The position numbers and the translations under genes were made by a program. A stretch of DNA of 64,000 nucleotides from NCBI RefSeq assembly GCF_010078385.1, contig NZ_SIJC01000002.1, positions 62,001-126,000 of the forward strand. Reading direction: 5' to 3'. Below the pieces are notes generated by a model. The model searched no databases. It was not told the DNA's origin and was given only the letters and a program-made list of their open reading frames with translations. The DNA is from Chengkuizengella sediminis. Lineage in GTDB: Bacteria > Bacillota > Bacilli > Paenibacillales > KCTC-33759. Shown in pieces: positions 24,161 to 34,252 of this stretch. Each line of letters starts with the position of its first letter. Position 1 is the stretch's first letter.

Positions 24161-26446
24161 ATGATCAAATTTAAGAGGAGAAGTTTACATTTATTCATGA
24201 TGCTATCACTAGTTTTGATGCTAACTTTTAGCACTATGAATTTTGGTTTTGCAAGCGCTAACAATAATAGTGTACAAGTATGGATGACAACCGTAGATGA
24301 GCAAAAACTACTAGAACAGCAAGTAGATATTTTTTTTGAAACAGATACAACCTTTAACCCAATTACTATTCAAGTTGATGAAAATATACAGTATCAAGAA
24401 ATAGATGGTTTTGGAGCAGCAGTTTCTGGTTCAGCTGCTTACTTAATTAATCAATTAGATTCAGCTCAACAATCTGAGCTTTTAAACGATTTATTCGGAA
24501 AAGATGGAGTGAATTTCAGTTTTGTTCGTCATACGATCGGGGCTTCAGATTTTTCATTATCTTCTTATACTTATGATGATTTACCACAAGGTCAAACGGA
24601 TTTAAGCTTGGAGCAATTTTCGATCTCTCAAGAACAAGTCAATGTGATTCCTGTGTTGAAGGACATTAAAGGGATCAATACAGATGTAAAAATCTTAGGG
24701 ACTCCATGGAGTGCACCTGCTTGGATGAAAAATAATGAGGAGTTAAACGGAGGTACTTTAAACCCAGATTACTACCAAGTTTATGCTGAATATTTAGCGA
24801 AATATGTACAAAGTTATGAGAATGAAGGACTACCAATTTACGCGATAACAGTTCAAAATGAACCGCATCATGAAACTAGTGGGTATCCAAGTATGTATAT
24901 GAGTGCTGAAGAGCAAACCAATTTTATTAAAAACAATCTAGGTCCAACATTTGAAGCACAAAGTTTGGATACAAAAATATTAAGCTGGGATCACAACTGG
25001 AATGAATTTGAGTATCCAATTCAGGTACTAGAAGATCCAGTTGCGAAGACTTATGTAGATGGAAGTGCATTTCATTGTTATGGAGGAACACCGGATAAGC
25101 AATCAGAAGTACACAATGCTCACCCAGATAAAGGAATATGGTTTACTGAATGTTCTGGTGGTGAGTGGGATACTGATTTTGATGTGAATATGAAATGGAA
25201 TATGTCCAATGTAGTGATTGGGTCTATACGAAATTGGTCAAAATCCGTTCTGTTATGGAATTTAGCTTTAGATGAAAACTTTGGACCCATTAATGGCGGT
25301 TGTACAGATTGTCGTGGCGTCGTCACAATAGATTCAAATTCTGGAGAAATCACAAAAAATGTTGAGTATTATGTTCTAGGTCATGTTAGTAAATTTGTAG
25401 ATCCAGGTGCAGTAAGGATTGATTCCAATTATGATGAAAGAATAGAGACAGTGGCCTTTAAAAATCCCGATGGATCAAAAGTATTACTTGCACATAATAA
25501 TTCTGAACATGAACAAACGTTTAAAGTAAAATCTGGTAGTGACGGTTTTGAGTATACGCTCCCTGTTGGGGCAGTTGCCACATTTGTCTGGGAAGGAAAC
25601 TTTGATACAAATGGTATCAATGCCTTTGATAAAATTGAAGCAGAAGATTTTAATGCAATGAGTGGAATTGAAACGGAAACAAATGGTGACGTTGTTAATG
25701 TGGGTTGGACGGATAATGGAGATTATATCATGTTTGAAAATGTGGATTTTGGAAATGGAGCAGTAAACATTGATACTAGAGTAGGTTCGGCATCTGAAGG
25801 TGGAACACTAGAATTAAGAATTGGTAGTTTATCCGGAACCTTAATTGGTGAAGTAAATGTGAATAATACAGGAGGATGGCAAACTTATGATGTCGTAAAA
25901 GCTGATGTCTTTAGTGCAAAAGGAATTAATGATTTATATGTTATATTTAAAGGTGGTAATGGAATCGGGAATGTAGATTGGATTCAGTTCCAACCATTCA
26001 CTCAACAAAATTTAATCAATGACAGTGGATTTGAAACAGGTGATTTATCCAACTGGAATGAATGGCACCCTGACAATCAACAGTTAGCTCAAAGTATAGA
26101 TAATGATGATCCACTAAACGGAAATTATAAATTAGTACACTGGTCCTCTTCAGATTATCAGCAATTAACGAGCCAAATCTTGGACGTACCAAATGGCACT
26201 TATAAAGCATCGGTTTGGGTGAGATCAGGTGGAGGTCAAAACGAACTTCATTTATTTGCTAAAGGATATGGTGGGGAAGAATTACAAACGGTTATAGGTT
26301 CTGAACCTGAAAGTACGTGGACTCAATATCTTATTGAAAACATTCAAGTAACCGAAGGACAATTAGAAATTGGAATTTGGTCTAATTCCCCAGGAAATAG
26401 TTGGGCGATATTTGATGACTTCGAGTTGATTCAGGAATATAGATAA
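24161..26446 (+). CDS. GH30 glucanase (beta-1,6-glucanase/glucosylceramidase type) with CBM6-like and C-terminal CBM
   Basis: A 761-residue secreted enzyme. Signal peptide residues 1-31 end near FASA. The GH30 catalytic domain (about 65-470) has the IDGFGAAVSGSAA start, acid/base Glu234 in ITVQNEPHHETSG and nucleophile Glu330 in WFTECSGG. A CBM6-like module (about 485-620) begins FDKIEAEDFNAMSG and ends GNVDWIQF. A C-terminal beta-sandwich (about 625-758) of CBM4/9 type begins NLINDSGFETGDLSNW. The catalytic pattern is nearer GH30 subfamilies 1 and 3 than xylanases of subfamily 8, so beta-1,6-glucan is the more likely substrate. Two cre-like boxes suggest carbon catabolite repression. The subfamily call is inference. 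Confidence 0.9.
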   Translation: MIKFKRRSLHLFMMLSLVLMLTFSTMNFGFASANNNSVQVWMTTVDEQKLLEQQVDIFFETDTTFNPITIQVDENIQYQEIDGFGAAVSGSAAYLINQLDSAQQSELLNDLFGKDGVNFSFVRHTIGASDFSLSSYTYDDLPQGQTDLSLEQFSISQEQVNVIPVLKDIKGINTDVKILGTPWSAPAWMKNNEELNGGTLNPDYYQVYAEYLAKYVQSYENEGLPIYAITVQNEPHHETSGYPSMYMSAEEQTNFIKNNLGPTFEAQSLDTKILSWDHNWNEFEYPIQVLEDPVAKTYVDGSAFHCYGGTPDKQSEVHNAHPDKGIWFTECSGGEWDTDFDVNMKWNMSNVVIGSIRNWSKSVLLWNLALDENFGPINGGCTDCRGVVTIDSNSGEITKNVEYYVLGHVSKFVDPGAVRIDSNYDERIETVAFKNPDGSKVLLAHNNSEHEQTFKVKSGSDGFEYTLPVGAVATFVWEGNFDTNGINAFDKIEAEDFNAMSGIETETNGDVVNVGWTDNGDYIMFENVDFGNGAVNIDTRVGSASEGGTLELRIGSLSGTLIGEVNVNNTGGWQTYDVVKADVFSAKGINDLYVIFKGGNGIGNVDWIQFQPFTQQNLINDSGFETGDLSNWNEWHPDNQQLAQSIDNDDPLNGNYKLVHWSSSDYQQLTSQILDVPNGTYKASVWVRSGGGQNELHLFAKGYGGEELQTVIGSEPESTWTQYLIENIQVTEGQLEIGIWSNSPGNSWAIFDDFELIQEYR

Positions 26447-26465
26447 GTATAATAAAAACCCAAAT

Positions 26466-26503
26466 AATACTTCCTTCTTAATTTAAGAGGGGAGTATTTT
26501 TTT
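26466..26503 (+). terminator. Terminator after GH30 gene
   Basis: Stem AATACTTCC / GGGAGTATT (one wobble) with T7 tail. The hairpin arms resemble those of the terminator at 29673-29700. Confidence 0.8.
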
Positions 26504-26630
26504 GTGAGGAACCCCAGGAATTATTTTCCTGATAAATGTAAAATATATTTGATATAATGAATAGTTTATATTACTATATGTATATAAAATTTTACTAAAA
26601 GTAAATATAAACAGACAAAAGGAGGAAAAT

Positions 26631-27077
26631 ATGTCCTACGAAGAAAAAAACAATATCGTATCTTTAATTAGCACCATACTGATTTCTTCAGGTTTTTTCA
26701 TTTATGTATTACAAAATTACCAGGAAGGGAGCTTAGATTCGGCAAATGTCTTTAATTTTTGGGGATCCGTCTTCTTTCTCTTAATTATCGTGACAATTGT
26801 GTCCAATATCATCTTGCATATTATATTCGGGATTATCAATACAATAGCAACCAAAGAAGAAATACCTTCAATTTCGGATGAACGAGATAAATTAATTGAA
26901 TTGAAAGCAACAAGAAACTCTTATTATGTATTTGTAGCTGGGTTTTTGCTTGCAATGGGATCTCTGGTCTTTGATATGTCACCGAATGTGATGTTCTCCA
27001 TATTATTTATCTCTGGATCTGCGGCATCGATGATGGATAGTATTTCAAAGCTCTACTTTTATCGGAGAGGATTTTAA
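26631..27077 (+). CDS. Four-helix membrane protein paired with XRE regulator
   Basis: A 148-residue protein with four hydrophobic helices (about 12-30, 42-68, 95-115, 120-140) and a short cytoplasmic loop PSISDERDKLIELKATRNS between helices 2 and 3. It resembles small Bacillales membrane proteins that are co-transcribed with a short XRE regulator; the ISDERD loop is typical of that group. AAAGGAGG precedes ATG 26631. The next gene starts 2 bp after its stop. It is probably a sensor or modulator of the regulator, but no activity is known. Confidence 0.75.
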   Translation: MSYEEKNNIVSLISTILISSGFFIYVLQNYQEGSLDSANVFNFWGSVFFLLIIVTIVSNIILHIIFGIINTIATKEEIPSISDERDKLIELKATRNSYYVFVAGFLLAMGSLVFDMSPNVMFSILFISGSAASMMDSISKLYFYRRGF

Positions 27078-27079
27078 AG

Positions 27080-27307
27080 ATGGACAAATGTCTTATTAGC
27101 AACAATATTCGCAAATTACGTTTTTACCATGATGAAATGACCCAAAAACAATTGGCTGAAAAAGTGGGTGTGACAAGACAAACAATCGTAGCGATCGAAA
27201 AGGAAAAGTATTCCCCTTCTCTTGAATTGGCTTTTCGAATTGCTCACGTTTTTAACTCACCGTTGGAAGAAGTATTCTCTTTCTCTTTAGAAGATGAAAC
27301 TAAATAA
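27080..27307 (+). CDS. Short XRE-family regulator (YgzD-like)
   Basis: A 75-residue HTH-only protein: ISNNIRKLRFYHDEMTQKQL, AEKVGVTRQTIVAIEKEKY and the SPSLELAFRIAHVFNSPLEEVF ending, the pattern of minimal Xre repressors linked to membrane partner genes. It is encoded 2 bp after the membrane protein gene, so coupled translation is likely. It could regulate this operon or the adjacent dehydrogenase genes. Confidence 0.86.
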   Translation: MDKCLISNNIRKLRFYHDEMTQKQLAEKVGVTRQTIVAIEKEKYSPSLELAFRIAHVFNSPLEEVFSFSLEDETK

Positions 27308-27383
27308 AGCTGTCATAGTTAAGGGTTAACAGCGGTGCATTTTTAAGCATAAGCGTTAAATCAGCAGAAAGGAAGGATACAAA

Positions 27384-28364
27384 ATGAAGGCTGTTGTATA
27401 TCATAAATACGGTTTACCGAATGTCCTTGAAGTAAAAGAGATAGCAAAACCTACTCCCAAGGACAATGAAGTACTAGTAAGGATATATGAGACAATTGTA
27501 ACACCAACTGACTGCGTCACACGAAAGGGTACCCCATTTATTATCAGACTTTTTAATGGCGTCATAAGACCCAAAAACACCATGCTTGGGGCTTACCCAG
27601 CCGGGGAAATTGAAGCGGTAGGCAAAAATGTGAAATTACTCAAAAAAGGTGACCAGGTTTTTGGATCTACCGGTACTGGTTTAGGCGCTCATGCTGAGTA
27701 CAAATGTCTTCCTGAAGAAGGGGTGGTGGCAATAAAACCGGCAAATATGACCTATGGGGAAGCCGCTGCCGTCCCTTATGGAGCATTAACAGCATTGACT
27801 TTCCTTAGAGATAAGGCAAATATCCAGAGTGGACAAAAAATCCTTATCATTGGCGCTTCTGGAGGGATAGGTACTTTTGCGGTGCAGCTTGCCAAGTATT
27901 ATGGTGCAGAAGTAACCGGGATATGCAGCACTACGAATTTAGAATTAGTCAAATCTTTGGGAGCCGATAACGTAATTGATTACACGAAAGAGGATTTTAC
28001 CAAAACCGGCCAGACCTATGACATTATTTTTGATGTGGTAGGTAAGAGTTCATTTTTACATTGTAAAAGCTTGCTAAAGCAAAGAGGAATCTATCTATCA
28101 ACTGTCCCTACGCTGGCAATAATGCTTCAAATGTTATGGACATCAAAGATCGGCAGCAAAAAAGCAATGTTTGCGGCCACAAGTTTTTCGTGGTCGCAAA
28201 AAGATTTAAATTACCTCAAAGAGCTTGTTGAGGCGGGAACGATAAAATCGGTCATAGATAGACGTTATCCTTTGGAACAAATGGTCGAAGCTCATAGGTA
28301 TGTAGAAAAAAGACATAAGAAGGGAAATGTAGTGATAACTTTGGAACATAAAAACCAAACATAA
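27384..28364 (+). CDS. Zinc-independent quinone-reductase-like MDR oxidoreductase, copy A
   Basis: A 326-residue medium-chain reductase. GroES-like N-terminal half ([35 protein letters not shown]), no structural-zinc Cys cluster, and Rossmann half with [30 protein letters not shown]. It reduces quinones or enones with NADPH. GGAAGG lies before ATG 27384. Its paralogue follows at 28613. Codons look somewhat richer in G and C (GCCG, ACCGG) than neighbours, a weak hint of later acquisition. Confidence 0.88.
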   Translation: MKAVVYHKYGLPNVLEVKEIAKPTPKDNEVLVRIYETIVTPTDCVTRKGTPFIIRLFNGVIRPKNTMLGAYPAGEIEAVGKNVKLLKKGDQVFGSTGTGLGAHAEYKCLPEEGVVAIKPANMTYGEAAAVPYGALTALTFLRDKANIQSGQKILIIGASGGIGTFAVQLAKYYGAEVTGICSTTNLELVKSLGADNVIDYTKEDFTKTGQTYDIIFDVVGKSSFLHCKSLLKQRGIYLSTVPTLAIMLQMLWTSKIGSKKAMFAATSFSWSQKDLNYLKELVEAGTIKSVIDRRYPLEQMVEAHRYVEKRHKKGNVVITLEHKNQT

Positions 28365-28612
28365 AGTACTGCACTCACCATGTTTTATTTATTTTTTTGA
28401 TTTCTACATGTCTTCCATCCTAATAAATATATCAAGTATCCTCATCTTCTTATCCAATCTATTTATTGAAATTCTTTTAAATATCCTATATCAATTTTTA
28501 CATTAGCCGCTTAAGGTTCAAACACGGGATCAATTCCCTTTAAGGAAGTTATTTTTTTGAGGAAAAAAACTTAAATTTGACTTCTAAAAATATTATTCGA
28601 GGAGGAATACCT

Positions 28613-29587
28613 ATGAAAGCAATCACATGTACAAAATACGGATCACCCGATGTTCTTCAGCTCAAGGAGGTAGTAAAACCTACTCCCAAGGACAATGAAG
28701 TAATGATAAAAGTATATGAGACAATAGTATCGCCAGTGGACTGCGCCTTTCGAAAGGGTGAACCATTTATTTCAAGATTTTTCACTGGTCTCACAAGACC
28801 CAAAAATACTATACCGGGATTTTTATTATCGGGAGAAATTCAAGAAGTAGGCAAAGATGTAAAATCATTTAAGAAAGGTGACCAAGTTATTGCATCTACC
28901 ATGTTTGGTGCTAATGCCGAGTATATATGTTTGCCTGAGGAAGGAGAACTGGCAATAAAACCGATTAATATAACCTACGAGGATGCGGCCGCAGTCTGTG
29001 ATGGGGCATTAACTGCATTACCTTTTCTTAGAGATACGGCAAACATTCAGAGCGGACAAAAAGTTCTTATCAATGGTGCTTCTGGATCAATAGGTACTTC
29101 TGCGATACAGTTAGCCAAGTATTATGGGGCAGAAGTGACCGGGGTATGCAGTACCACAAATTTAGAATTAGTTAAATCTCTAGGGGCAGATAAGGTCATT
29201 GATTACACGAAAGAGGATTTTACCAAAACCGGTCAAACCTACGATATTATTTTTGACACGGTAGGCAAGAGTTCATTTTCACGATGTAAAAGATCGCTAA
29301 AGCAAAGTGGGGTTTATCTTTCAACTGTTCTTACGCTGTCAATTATTCTTCCAATGTTATGGACTTCAAAGATCGGCAGTAAAAAAGCAATTATTTCGTT
29401 CACAGGTTTGAGGCCATCAAGTGAAAAAACTGAAGATCTAAAATTCCTCAAAGAGCTTATAGAGGCTGGAGCGATTAGATCGGTCATTGATAGACGTTAC
29501 CCATTCGAACAAATTGAAGAGGCTCACAGGTATGTCGAAAAAGGACACAAAAAAGGAAGTGTAATTATAACTTTGACAGGTAGTTAG
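28613..29587 (+). CDS. Zinc-independent quinone-reductase-like MDR oxidoreductase, copy B
   Basis: A 324-residue tandem paralogue of 27384-28364 with the same layout: [27 protein letters not shown] and [20 protein letters not shown]. Long identical DNA blocks (for example around CCTACTCCCAAGGACAATGA) show a fairly recent duplication. ATG 28613 is preferred because GAGGAGG lies 7-13 bp upstream; the frame extends to 28577 without a site. The 248-bp gap before it holds only a weak TTCC/GGAA hairpin followed by T7. Substrate unknown. Confidence 0.88.
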   Translation: MKAITCTKYGSPDVLQLKEVVKPTPKDNEVMIKVYETIVSPVDCAFRKGEPFISRFFTGLTRPKNTIPGFLLSGEIQEVGKDVKSFKKGDQVIASTMFGANAEYICLPEEGELAIKPINITYEDAAAVCDGALTALPFLRDTANIQSGQKVLINGASGSIGTSAIQLAKYYGAEVTGVCSTTNLELVKSLGADKVIDYTKEDFTKTGQTYDIIFDTVGKSSFSRCKRSLKQSGVYLSTVLTLSIILPMLWTSKIGSKKAIISFTGLRPSSEKTEDLKFLKELIEAGAIRSVIDRRYPFEQIEEAHRYVEKGHKKGSVIITLTGS

Positions 29588-29672
29588 TGATCACTTCACA
29601 CCCAAGGTAATGTGAGTGAACTCAGTTGAAGCAGCTTTGCTTGCAGAAGTTGTAGTTTCTCAACAATCTTAA

Positions 29673-29700
29673 AATACTCCCTTCTATAGAGGGGAGTATT
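29673..29700. terminator. Terminator between convergent genes
   Basis: A perfect 9-bp stem AATACTCCC / GGGAGTATT between the MDR gene and the response regulator. No long T tract on the plus side. Confidence 0.65.
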
Positions 29701-29740
29701 AAAGTGCTTTATTTATGATAGTAGTTAAAAGTGAGTAAAG

Positions 29741-30370
29741 TTATAATCCCTTTCTTTTCACTTTTTTTACGGCTTCCTTACTGCTTTTTACACCTAGCTT
29801 TTTTAAAATTTTATTCACTTGGTTTTTTAATGTACTTTCTGATTTATATAATTTTCTTCCGATTTCCGTTTGTGTCATGCCTTTTTCGATATGTTGGAAC
29901 ACTTCTTTTTCGGCAGGTGTTAGTTTTTGAAGTTGTTCTTCTCTTTTTAAACGATGGAACTCTTCTTTGAATACTTCCATCGGATGTGAATGAGAAAAGG
30001 CAAAACGTATGACATGTGGGAGTTGATGAAAGTCGGGTTTAGCTACATAATTAATTGCTCCTGCTGTAAATGCTTTTTTTATAATTTCCTCGTCATTTAA
30101 AGAGGTAAGCATGATGATTTTAGCTTCGGGATTTGACTCAGAGATCTCAACAGCTGTATAAATCCCATCTAGTTGATTTTCAGTTAAGTTAATATCTAAT
30201 AAAACAACATCAAATTCAGTATTAGATACGAGCTCTAATGCTGCTTCGTGAGTTGTGGCTTTACCAATCACTTGAATATCATGTTCGTGATTTAAAAATT
30301 CGGTAATCATTTGCAGCCAATCTAAATCGTCTTCAACTAGCAATATTTTAATTTTTTTATTCATATCCAA
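29741..30370 (-). CDS. Response regulator, REC plus LuxR-type HTH
   Basis: A 209-residue two-domain regulator. The receiver domain (about 6-125) has acidic pocket EDD (13-15), phospho-acceptor D59 in VVLLDINL, the MLTSL switch and Lys in VAKPD. The LuxR/NarL-like HTH (about 150-205) has LTPAEKEVFQHIEKGMTQTEI and SESTLKNQVNKILKKLGVKS. Its start is 16 bp from the kinase stop, so the pair is an operon with the kinase first. Targets are unknown; the adjacent genes give no clear signal. Confidence 0.92.
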   Translation of the reverse strand: MDMNKKIKILLVEDDLDWLQMITEFLNHEHDIQVIGKATTHEAALELVSNTEFDVVLLDINLTENQLDGIYTAVEISESNPEAKIIMLTSLNDEEIIKKAFTAGAINYVAKPDFHQLPHVIRFAFSHSHPMEVFKEEFHRLKREEQLQKLTPAEKEVFQHIEKGMTQTEIGRKLYKSESTLKNQVNKILKKLGVKSSKEAVKKVKRKGL

Positions 30371-30385
30371 ACTCCATTCTCATTT

Positions 30386-31741
30386 TCAAACCATCATTTT
30401 ATTTGGAAAGAACAACTTAACTTCTGTTCCCATATTTTCTTCACTATACAGTTCAATTGAACCACCACATTGCTGCATGACATTATAACAGTAGGATAAC
30501 CCTAACCCATAATTTTGTTTTTTATTTTTTGTCGTGAAAAACGGATCTAATACATATTTTAAATTTTTACTAGAAATACCTTTACCGTTATCCTTTATGG
30601 ATACAACAATGTGTTTTCGGGTTTTGTAGGTGACGACAGATAATGACCCACCTATAGGCATGGATTCTATGGCATTTTTCAAGATATTGTTAAATACTTC
30701 TTGGATATGTGTTCGATCACAAAATAGATTGATATTTTCGATAAGTGATAAATTTATTTGGATCTTTTTTTTCTCTAAATCTGACTTTAAGTTCTCTAAG
30801 CACTCTACGATTAATTCGTCAAGCCCATTTGTTGTTTCTTTAAATTGTATGTCCTTCATTTGATCTTGGATGCGGTCAACCATTTCCTGCATATGGTTTG
30901 AAGCTCTATTAATAATATTGAAATATACATCAATATCTTGGTTGGTTACTTCCAATGACTTTTTTAAGTTTTCTGTAGTTAATGTGATTTTTCCAATTTC
31001 ATTTTTTAACGTATGGTTTAAAATAGCTGTACCAGAACTTACTGATTTTATTGTTGTATTTAAGTGATCTTTCTCAATGTTCACTTTCATACCTAACACC
31101 CCATAACGAAAGCTGAAAAAAAGAGCAGTGACTAATGAAAATATAATAAAAACACTAACGTAAGGAAAAAAATAAAAATTAGGATCATATACCCTCATAA
31201 TGTTTATAAAGAAAAGAATAGATAAAATTGTAGGTACTATGATGAAAAAGGTAATGAGTTTATTTTTCCTTTTTAAAGGATGTTTTTCAGTTACAAATGT
31301 GAAGGTTAATAGAAAACATGAAAGGATATAATAAGGTGCAACCCAGTACAGTAATAATAAATAATTTAATTTCAATATAGGGAAGTATGTTGTAGTAAAT
31401 AACATGATTATAACGGGAAGTAAAAGAACTATTTTTAATAAAGAACGCCATTTTTTATTGAAAAACTCTGAATAGACTATTGCAAAAATAAGTACTCCAT
31501 ATGGTGTTAATGTTTGATTGATAAAATCTAATATATGTTGAATTGTATTAAATAAATAATATAGGTTTGAAAAATTTTCTCTTAAGAGTGAGGGCAAAAT
31601 CAAAGCTCTTATCGTATCCGCTAAGCCACCTAAACTTGCAAATAACAAAAAGGCTGATGCCCATCGATTGGACTCATTTTTTGGGTTGATTACGACTAAA
31701 AATAAAGCAATGATAAATAATACGATAAAATAAAAAAACAT
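30386..31741 (-). CDS. Membrane sensor histidine kinase
   Basis: A 451-residue kinase. The N-terminal half (about 1-215) has six to seven hydrophobic helices with little extracellular sequence, suggesting membrane-state sensing. The dimerisation helix carries the putative phospho-His in LNHTLKNEIGKITL (about 240). The HATPase domain has an N box (NILKNAIESM), G1 box (DNGKGIS), F box (DPFFTTK) and G2 box (YGLGLSY). The HTLKNEIG form of the H box differs from the usual HELRTPL. It is co-transcribed with the downstream response regulator. Confidence 0.9.
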   Translation of the reverse strand: MFFYFIVLFIIALFLVVINPKNESNRWASAFLLFASLGGLADTIRALILPSLLRENFSNLYYLFNTIQHILDFINQTLTPYGVLIFAIVYSEFFNKKWRSLLKIVLLLPVIIMLFTTTYFPILKLNYLLLLYWVAPYYILSCFLLTFTFVTEKHPLKRKNKLITFFIIVPTILSILFFINIMRVYDPNFYFFPYVSVFIIFSLVTALFFSFRYGVLGMKVNIEKDHLNTTIKSVSSGTAILNHTLKNEIGKITLTTENLKKSLEVTNQDIDVYFNIINRASNHMQEMVDRIQDQMKDIQFKETTNGLDELIVECLENLKSDLEKKKIQINLSLIENINLFCDRTHIQEVFNNILKNAIESMPIGGSLSVVTYKTRKHIVVSIKDNGKGISSKNLKYVLDPFFTTKNKKQNYGLGLSYCYNVMQQCGGSIELYSEENMGTEVKLFFPNKMMV

Positions 31742-31911
31742 TCAAATCACCCTTGGTTAGTGAGTAATATTCTCTAATTATCATAACACGTTTTTGAGGA
31801 TCTTATTTTTGTAGAATAAAGTGCCGACTAATTTAGAAGGGAATAGGTGGCCGAAGCCAGAACCTATTCCTTAGATCAATATATAATACTTCGAGTAGTG
31901 TGAAAGTTGTT

Positions 31912-33138
31912 TTACAATGAATAATCTAAATTTCGTTTTGTTTTTTTCATTAGTACATTCACATATATGAAGAGGGGAAATCCAATTGCACTAATTAAGG
32001 CTAAGATACCAAAAACAATGACAGGTGCCCCAAAACCAAATGCACCTAATAATACCCCACCTATTAAAGGTCCTACAGAACCACCCAGTGAGGTGAATCC
32101 CATCGCTCCAAAATAAGTTCCCTTCATTGAAGGATCAGCAATCTGATCAACAAACAGGTCATACATCGTAAACATCATGACTTCACCAATCGTAAAGATG
32201 ATCATAGATAGTCCGATTAAATAGATAGATTCAAATAGACCAACTCCAAATAATCCGATAGAGGTTGTAAGTGTGCCTAACATGATTGAAATAATTGGCG
32301 AGAACCTTTTGCCAATACGAGTCACAGGATACTGGACAACGAGTACCGTAATCGCGTTTAAAATAATGAGAGAAGTATATAAGGCAACTCCATTTTCAAA
32401 ATAAGTAGCATTTTTAAAAAATTGTGGCATTGTAGAACCAAATTGAGAATAACCGATTACCCCAAATATGAAGGCAATAACTGCTACTAGAAAAACTAAG
32501 TCTTGTCGCAATGCACTCAAAGCTTTCATCATTGTTATTTTTTCTTTTGTTTCTATTTTTTTATTTGAGTCCCTATGTTTTGGTAAAATATATAATAAGG
32601 AGATTGCATACAACAAATATACGATCGCAGTGATGACAAAAGTTATGGTGGATTTAGAGCTCCCTATTAAAAATCCAACTAGTGGTCCTACTGCAGCACC
32701 AACGTTAATCGCTGCATATCTTAAATTAAAAACGAGTAGTTTATTTTTCTGTTTTGTCACATCAGATAATAATGCTCTTGAGGAGGGTTCAAAAAAGGAA
32801 CTGCATAATCCATTAAGTGCGTTTAAAATAAAAAACATAAAGACATGAGTGGCTAAAGCAAAACCTAAAAAAACAAAAGCCCATACAAAAATTGAAATGA
32901 GCATTACATTTTCTCGTCCGTATCGATCCGATAGATTTCCACCTATAAAACTACCAGGAATTCTCGTAAATGCACTAACTCCTAAGATCACTCCTATCAT
33001 TACAGGGCTTATTCCATGAACCACCGATAAATAAATAGCAAGAAAAGGCATGGTCATAAAGGTAGCTGCACGAGTGAAAAGAGTTCCAAATATAATACTT
33101 TTACTTACAGGGTTAATTGATCTAAGTCTTTGTAACAT
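31912..33138 (-). CDS. MFS transporter, drug-efflux type
   Basis: A 408-residue protein with about 12 membrane helices. The DRYGRENVML loop between helices 2 and 3 is the MFS signature A region, and residues RIGKRFSPI mark the equivalent loop in the second half. It probably exports a drug or metabolite by proton antiport. ATG 33138 is preferred because AAGGGG lies upstream; the frame extends to 33192. The upstream region carries two palindromic motifs (33206-33220 and 33259-33284) that may bind a repressor encoded elsewhere. Confidence 0.87.
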   Translation of the reverse strand: MLQRLRSINPVSKSIIFGTLFTRAATFMTMPFLAIYLSVVHGISPVMIGVILGVSAFTRIPGSFIGGNLSDRYGRENVMLISIFVWAFVFLGFALATHVFMFFILNALNGLCSSFFEPSSRALLSDVTKQKNKLLVFNLRYAAINVGAAVGPLVGFLIGSSKSTITFVITAIVYLLYAISLLYILPKHRDSNKKIETKEKITMMKALSALRQDLVFLVAVIAFIFGVIGYSQFGSTMPQFFKNATYFENGVALYTSLIILNAITVLVVQYPVTRIGKRFSPIISIMLGTLTTSIGLFGVGLFESIYLIGLSMIIFTIGEVMMFTMYDLFVDQIADPSMKGTYFGAMGFTSLGGSVGPLIGGVLLGAFGFGAPVIVFGILALISAIGFPLFIYVNVLMKKTKRNLDYSL

Positions 33139-33205
33139 GTAGACCCCTTCTTCCGTTTTTGATATTGAAAAATTATACATGAATCCGATCATTTAATCAA
33201 ACAAA

Positions 33206-33220
33206 TGTTCTTATTGAACA
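33206..33220. promoter_or_regulatory. Palindrome upstream of MFS gene
   Basis: TGTTC, 5-nt spacer, GAACA, 68 bp upstream of the MFS start. A further TGTTCA half site occurs at about 33229. Confidence 0.4.
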
Positions 33221-33258
33221 GTGGGAAAATGTTCATATTTTATATCCCAACGCCATCT

Positions 33259-33284
33259 GTTTCACTGTTTGAAACTCAGTTTCA
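33259..33284. promoter_or_regulatory. Alternating GTTTCA/TGAAAC motif
   Basis: Half sites GTTTCA (33259), TGAAAC (33270) and GTTTCA (33279). The latter two form the perfect palindrome TGAAACTCAGTTTCA. It looks like an operator for a dimeric repressor such as TetR; the regulator is not in the vicinity. Confidence 0.45.
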
Positions 33285-33532
33285 TTAAGTGGGTTGTTTA
33301 TATTATACTGGATGTTAACAAATAAAACCACACTTTTTTAATGTAGTCATTATTTTTTGGTAATTTCTCTATTACAATGTTTATTTTAAAATTTTATCTA
33401 ATGTATGCCGTTATAACATCGGCTCATAGATTTAACTAATCCTACAACTTTAGACTGAGTTAAAAAGTACATAACTGATGGATAAACAATATTTTTTCAA
33501 TTGGGAATTAATTTTTAGGAGGAGAATTTTAA

Positions 33533-33940
33533 ATGAAACCTATTTTTGTGTATGGCTCATTAATGAAAAAAGCTATGTACGGTGCATACGAACATTTTTT
33601 AAAAGGGAATACGGAAAAAGAGGTAAGTGGAACAATACAAGGAAAGATGCATGTGGTTGCTAAATACCCTGCTGTGATTGAAGGGGAAGGTGAAATTGTA
33701 GGAGAGTTAATGTATATAAAGCATCAAAAGTATAGGGCAGTATTAAAAAGCTTGGATATTTTTGAAGAGTATATGGAGGGAAAACCTGAAAAAAGCATGT
33801 ATCTAAGAAAATCTAAAATAGTGAGCACAGATTTAAATGAAAAAGTAGAAGCATGGGTATATATTTGGAATCAAAGTGTTGAAGATCTAATTAAAGTTGA
33901 GGATGGGGATTGGATTAAACACAGCATGGTTGATTTTTAA
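33533..33940 (+). CDS. Gamma-glutamylcyclotransferase-fold protein (AIG2-like)
   Basis: A 135-residue protein with the AIG2/GGCT pattern: FVYGSLMKKAMYGAYE at the N-terminus (YGS substrate loop), KYPAVIEGEGEIVGELMYI, LDIFEEYMEGKPEKSMYLRK and AWVYIW. The catalytic Glu is probably in the central LDIFEEY segment. Family enzymes release 5-oxoproline from gamma-glutamyl amines. An AGGAGGAG ribosome site lies at 33519. Its actual substrate is unknown. It stands alone before the argS leader. Confidence 0.85.
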   Translation: MKPIFVYGSLMKKAMYGAYEHFLKGNTEKEVSGTIQGKMHVVAKYPAVIEGEGEIVGELMYIKHQKYRAVLKSLDIFEEYMEGKPEKSMYLRKSKIVSTDLNEKVEAWVYIWNQSVEDLIKVEDGDWIKHSMVDF

Positions 33941-34010
33941 ACAATCCCCTCTTTACATTCAAAACCGTTTCATTTAAAATGTTCATAATATAATTTTATC
34001 ATCATAATCA

Positions 34011-34245
34011 GTGATTGGGAGAGTACTCATGTTTGAGAGTCAAAGCGAGCCGAGATTGGTGGAAGTCGGTACGGAGAACATGAAGAAGCGGACCCATGAG
34101 ATGATCTTTTGAACTTAAAAGTAGGAAGATCCGGTAGCTCCGATATCGTATTTAAGTGGCATGAATGATGGTATGATTTTCATGCACGAAGAGTGGTACC
34201 ACGGGAATATAAAACTCTCGTCTCTATATTGAGACGGGAGTTTTT
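34011..34245 (+). promoter_or_regulatory. T-box leader of argS
   Basis: Stem I region with GAGAGTACTCATG and closing CATGAG (near 34095), a distal GCCGAGATTGGTGGAAGTCGG arm, T-box sequence AAGAGTGGTACCACGGG at 34189-34205, and the terminator ACTCTCGTCTC / GAGACGGGAGT followed by T5 (34211-34245). Uncharged tRNA pairing with the T-box would favour the antiterminator. A candidate specifier codon is CGG (Arg) at 34089-34091, consistent with argS downstream, though the loop was not modelled. Confidence 0.88.
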
Positions 34246-34252
34246 CAGTTCG

